Below, one piece after another: positions 61,801 through 64,000 of a stretch of DNA of 64,000 bases. Position numbers and translations under genes: made by a program. Below the pieces are notes generated by a model that saw nothing but the letters and a program-made list of their open reading frames with translations, searched no databases and had not been told where the DNA came from. This DNA comes from Isoetes taiwanensis (Eukaryota > Streptophyta > Lycopodiopsida > Isoetales > Isoetaceae): contig JAJEKV010000568.1 of assembly GCA_021234155.1 (NCBI GenBank), positions 64,001 through 128,000 of the forward strand. Direction: 5' to 3'. Each line of letters starts with the position of its first letter. The first letter of the stretch is position 1.

Positions 61801-62031
61801 CTTGATCGAGCTTACAAACAAACCAGAAGGACTCAAATGTTGCAATACTTGGTTAAGTGGAAACACTTACCAGTTGAGGATGCTACCTGGATCATGAAGA
61901 TAGACCTTGAGAAGCACTATCCGGACTTCATGCGGGAATATCAGGGCCACACCATCAACGATGCTATCAACCCCGCACCCGGCGGTAAGCTTGGAAGCTT
62001 GAATGCCAAGAGTAACGCTCTAGAGGGGTAG
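58795..62031 (+). pseudogene. pol: Ty3 chromovirus pol: RT, RNase H, integrase, chromodomain
   Basis: One frame of 1078 codons broken only by TAG at 61306-61308, inside the integrase C-terminal part where MKxESSRMSPFMINYGY would run on. [24 protein letters not shown] (59310), [12 protein letters not shown], and FFDD (59650-59661) in place of the usual YxDD. RNase H: TDASK (60107), [18 protein letters not shown], and [10 protein letters not shown]. Integrase: zinc finger THNSPIAGH with CQVC, catalytic Asp in MDF (60904), Asp in SDRDPKF (61087), Glu in IIEDM (61216). Chromodomain at about 61795-61935: YLVKWKHLPVEDATWIM. These define a chromovirus, whose integrases target chromatin marked by histone modification. 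A single nonsense codon suggests fairly recent activity. Confidence 0.93.
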
Positions 62032-62139
62032 ATGCATCGTAAGTAATAATAGTTACCGATGATGAGATCACCTTCGTGTTCTCTAGGACGTGGTGTATTG
62101 TCAATGTGGACATGACCACGAATTGCTTGCAGCGCATAT
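62032..62139 (+). other. Truncated 3' end of the Ty3 element
   Basis: Short sequence after the pol stop without the polypurine tract and LTR start (TGTGACG) expected here. The dispersed repeat starts at 62140. Confidence 0.5.
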
Positions 62140-62959
62140 GTCGTATTTAATTAAAGTGGGACTCATTCCATTCCCACTTTTTTGCGGAACTCTGTTAATT
62201 TACACAAAAAGAAGCACCTCGACCCGAAAATTGGCCATAATTGCAATTTCTGTCTATTAGTGTGCATCCAAGATTTTCTTCCAGTTTTCCTAGATAGCAT
62301 GGCGAGATGAAGACAATGCAACGTAAACATAAGAATTTCATTGCCAAAGGTTCTAATGGAAAATTAATTTTTATTAATAAATTGAGTCGAGAACAAGAAC
62401 AATGCAACTCAAACATAGGAATTTCATTATAGATTGAAACCAAAGTTCTAGTTGGAAAAGATTCTTAGTTGAACATTTTGGCTCTATTTTCTTAGGTGGG
62501 TAGACAAGAGATCACAAATTCCAACGAAAATTAAACAAATTGTTTACTTAATCACCAAAAAATACTAGTTTTGAGATACCTTATATTTATAAATGGGCTC
62601 ATTACAATATATATTACAAGGGTGAAGAGACCATAGTGGTCGTGATGGGAATAATGATTACACCCTCTTCACACATGAACCTCCTAGTGCAAAGGGCGTG
62701 GAGCTCTCCAAGTCATAGAGCAACTTACGCACGATAGAAATTTGTATGAGAAGTTCCTTCATGGGTCACGGCTTGTATGTCCAACTGATGTCACCACCCT
62801 CTTCTCAAGATCTTTCTTCAATGAATTGGTCTTTTCATTGCTCCCAAGCATGTACTATCCGGGTCGCAGATAAGGACCGCAAAAGACAAAATCAAGTTAG
62901 TCAAGTGATGCTACAGCAACTCAAATAAAATAAAAACACAGCTTTAGGGCCATTTTTGA

Positions 62960-63480
62960 AAAAATGCAAAGCTGAGCCTTTCTCACTGGCGAAGTCGAGA
63001 AAGGCTTCCAGAGGGAAAAACAGTCGAGGACTTTTCACCGCGAAGTCGAGAAAGGCACCAAGGCGAAAAAACGCAGTTTTAGGTTTGAAGGCCTTTTCGA
63101 CTCATGAAAGTCGAGAAAGGCGCTCGGGCTTAAAAACGCAGGTTTTAGGGGTCGAAAGGTCTTTTCATCATGCGAAGTCGAAAGGCACCAAGGCTTAAAA
63201 AACGCAGTTTTAGGGGTGAAGGCCTTTCGACCGCGAAGTCGAGAAAGGCAGACAAAACGAAAAACGCAGTTTTAGGGTTGAGAAAGGCTTTTCGACCAAG
63301 CGAAGTCGAGAAAGGCGGCTTTTAAAGCTTAAAAACGCAGGTTTGCCACCGAGGAAGGCGGCCAGAGTGAAAAATGCAGTTCTAAGGCCCTCCAAAATAA
63401 AAACGCAGATCTAAAGCTCTCAAGATGAAAACACAAGTCTAAGGCCATTTAGAGTGGAAAACACAACAGTCCGGAGGCGG
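62960..63480 (+). repeat. Tandem hairpin array, second copy
   Basis: About seven units with 'gaagtcgagaaaggc', 'aaaaacgcag' and 'ttttaggg', the same as the array at 22330-23100 but more diverged and with the stem half 'ctttcgac' kept in most units. Confidence 0.8.
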
Positions 63481-63775
63481 TAAAAAATGATTAACTTTCA
63501 AACATCATATCATAATACTATACCTTTGTTCAAATGTAATCAAACATACAACAAATGTGGCTTAACCTACTTGCCTACAAACATAGTTTTCTACCTCCAA
63601 TATCATAGAGTGCAAATCATTATTAGTTGCACCATATCCTATGTATTTTCTAAGTGCGCACCATACCTATGCATTTTCTATGTATACATAGACCAAAAAT
63701 AGAACCCCCCTCCCCCCCCTCCCCCCCTTCCTTTTAGTATGTCAATGTTTTCTAATAAATACAATATCCTATGCT

Positions 63776-63932
63776 ATATATTTTCTAATAGACCATCCCC
63801 TATGGCAACATAATAGACCATCCCCTACTAAAAAATAGACCATCCCCTACGAAAAAAAATAGACCATCCCCTATGGCAACATAATAGACCATCCCCCTAC
63901 GAAAAATAGACCATCCCCTATGGCAACATAAT
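63776..63932 (+). repeat. Minisatellite, 'aatagaccatccccta' core
   Basis: Seven copies of the core 'aatagaccatccccta' (one with an extra c), followed alternately by 'tggcaacat' or by 'cgaaaaa' / 'ctaaaaa'. Not seen in copy 1 of the dispersed repeat, so it expanded after the copies separated. Confidence 0.85.
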
Positions 63933-64000
63933 GTTTAACAATGTTTAACGTGTGAATACTTTTTTTTTCAAACGTATTTTTTTACCCCGCTTTATTATAA

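Larger units (their letters stand above)
62140..64000 (+). repeat. Dispersed repeat, copy 2, with tandem hairpin array
   Basis: Begins 'tgtcgtatttaattaaagtg' at 62139 and follows copy 1 (21649-23640) in order and orientation through the array and the 'cctttgttcaaatgtaatca' and 'acaacaaatgtggcttaacc' segment. Here the first two bases are TG, as in an LTR. It may be a solo or 5' LTR of another family running beyond the window. No coding frame. Confidence 0.7.

Noticed and set aside
21649-64000. The two dispersed repeats as LTRs of one 42-kb element
   Set aside because: They have diverged too much and enclose unrelated intact genes (PPOX2, the Ole e 1-like gene).
1-64000. tRNA, rRNA or snoRNA genes
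   Set aside because: None recognised. The only tRNA-like signal is the primer-binding site at 52,641.

Overview
The window looks like nuclear DNA from a land plant with a large, repeat-rich genome. Genes are few and far apart, introns have GT-AG (once GC-AG) borders, and there is much decayed mobile DNA. A DYW-type PPR pseudogene, a Replitron-like HUH gene and a chromodomain Ty3 element would fit a fern or another seed-free plant, but the species cannot be fixed from the sequence.

Layout. 0.2-3.9 kb: 3' end of a coiled-coil gene (+). 4.29-5.77 kb: foldback element. 7.04-8.09 kb: intronless F-box gene (-). 10 kb: faint LINE remnant. 12.6-14.1 kb: broken LRR receptor-like gene (-), with an inverted-repeat element beside it. 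19.1-20.6 kb: broken chloroplast-type TPR gene (-). 21.6-23.6 kb: a repeat with a tandem hairpin array, whose sister copy lies at 62.1-64.0 kb. 26.1-28.1 kb: DYW PPR pseudogene, flanked by duplicated DNA. 29.9-30.4 kb: second PPR relic. 34.0-35.6 kb: GC-rich island. 36.3-36.9 kb: two-exon gene for a small secreted Ole e 1-like protein (-). 37.5 kb: MITE. 40.3-49.0 kb: an 18-exon protoporphyrinogen oxidase gene (-), which joins in frame to 521 residues.

49.6-51.0 kb holds a Replitron-like HUH endonuclease gene. The long terminal repeat of a Ty3 chromovirus (50,988-52,639) interrupts the sequence downstream of it. The LTR is followed at once by a primer-binding site matching initiator tRNA-Met, and the gag-pol region with a chromodomain runs to 62.03 kb. 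No second LTR is visible; the hairpin repeat begins where the 3' end should be.

The main discovery is between the primer-binding site and gag. About 4 kb there encodes histone-like proteins: an unmistakable histone H3 fold (54,304-54,597), a two-part reading frame resembling H2B followed by H2A (54,873-56,320), and a third frame that may be H4-like (56,559-57,002). Each is preceded by a pyrimidine tract and AG, and a good splice donor lies just after the primer-binding site, so spliced sub-genomic mRNAs are plausible. A retrotransposon that carries a near-complete set of core histones in front of gag, and a chromodomain at the end of its integrase, would be a new kind of chromatin-linked element. 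This copy is decayed by a few frameshifts and one nonsense codon in pol.
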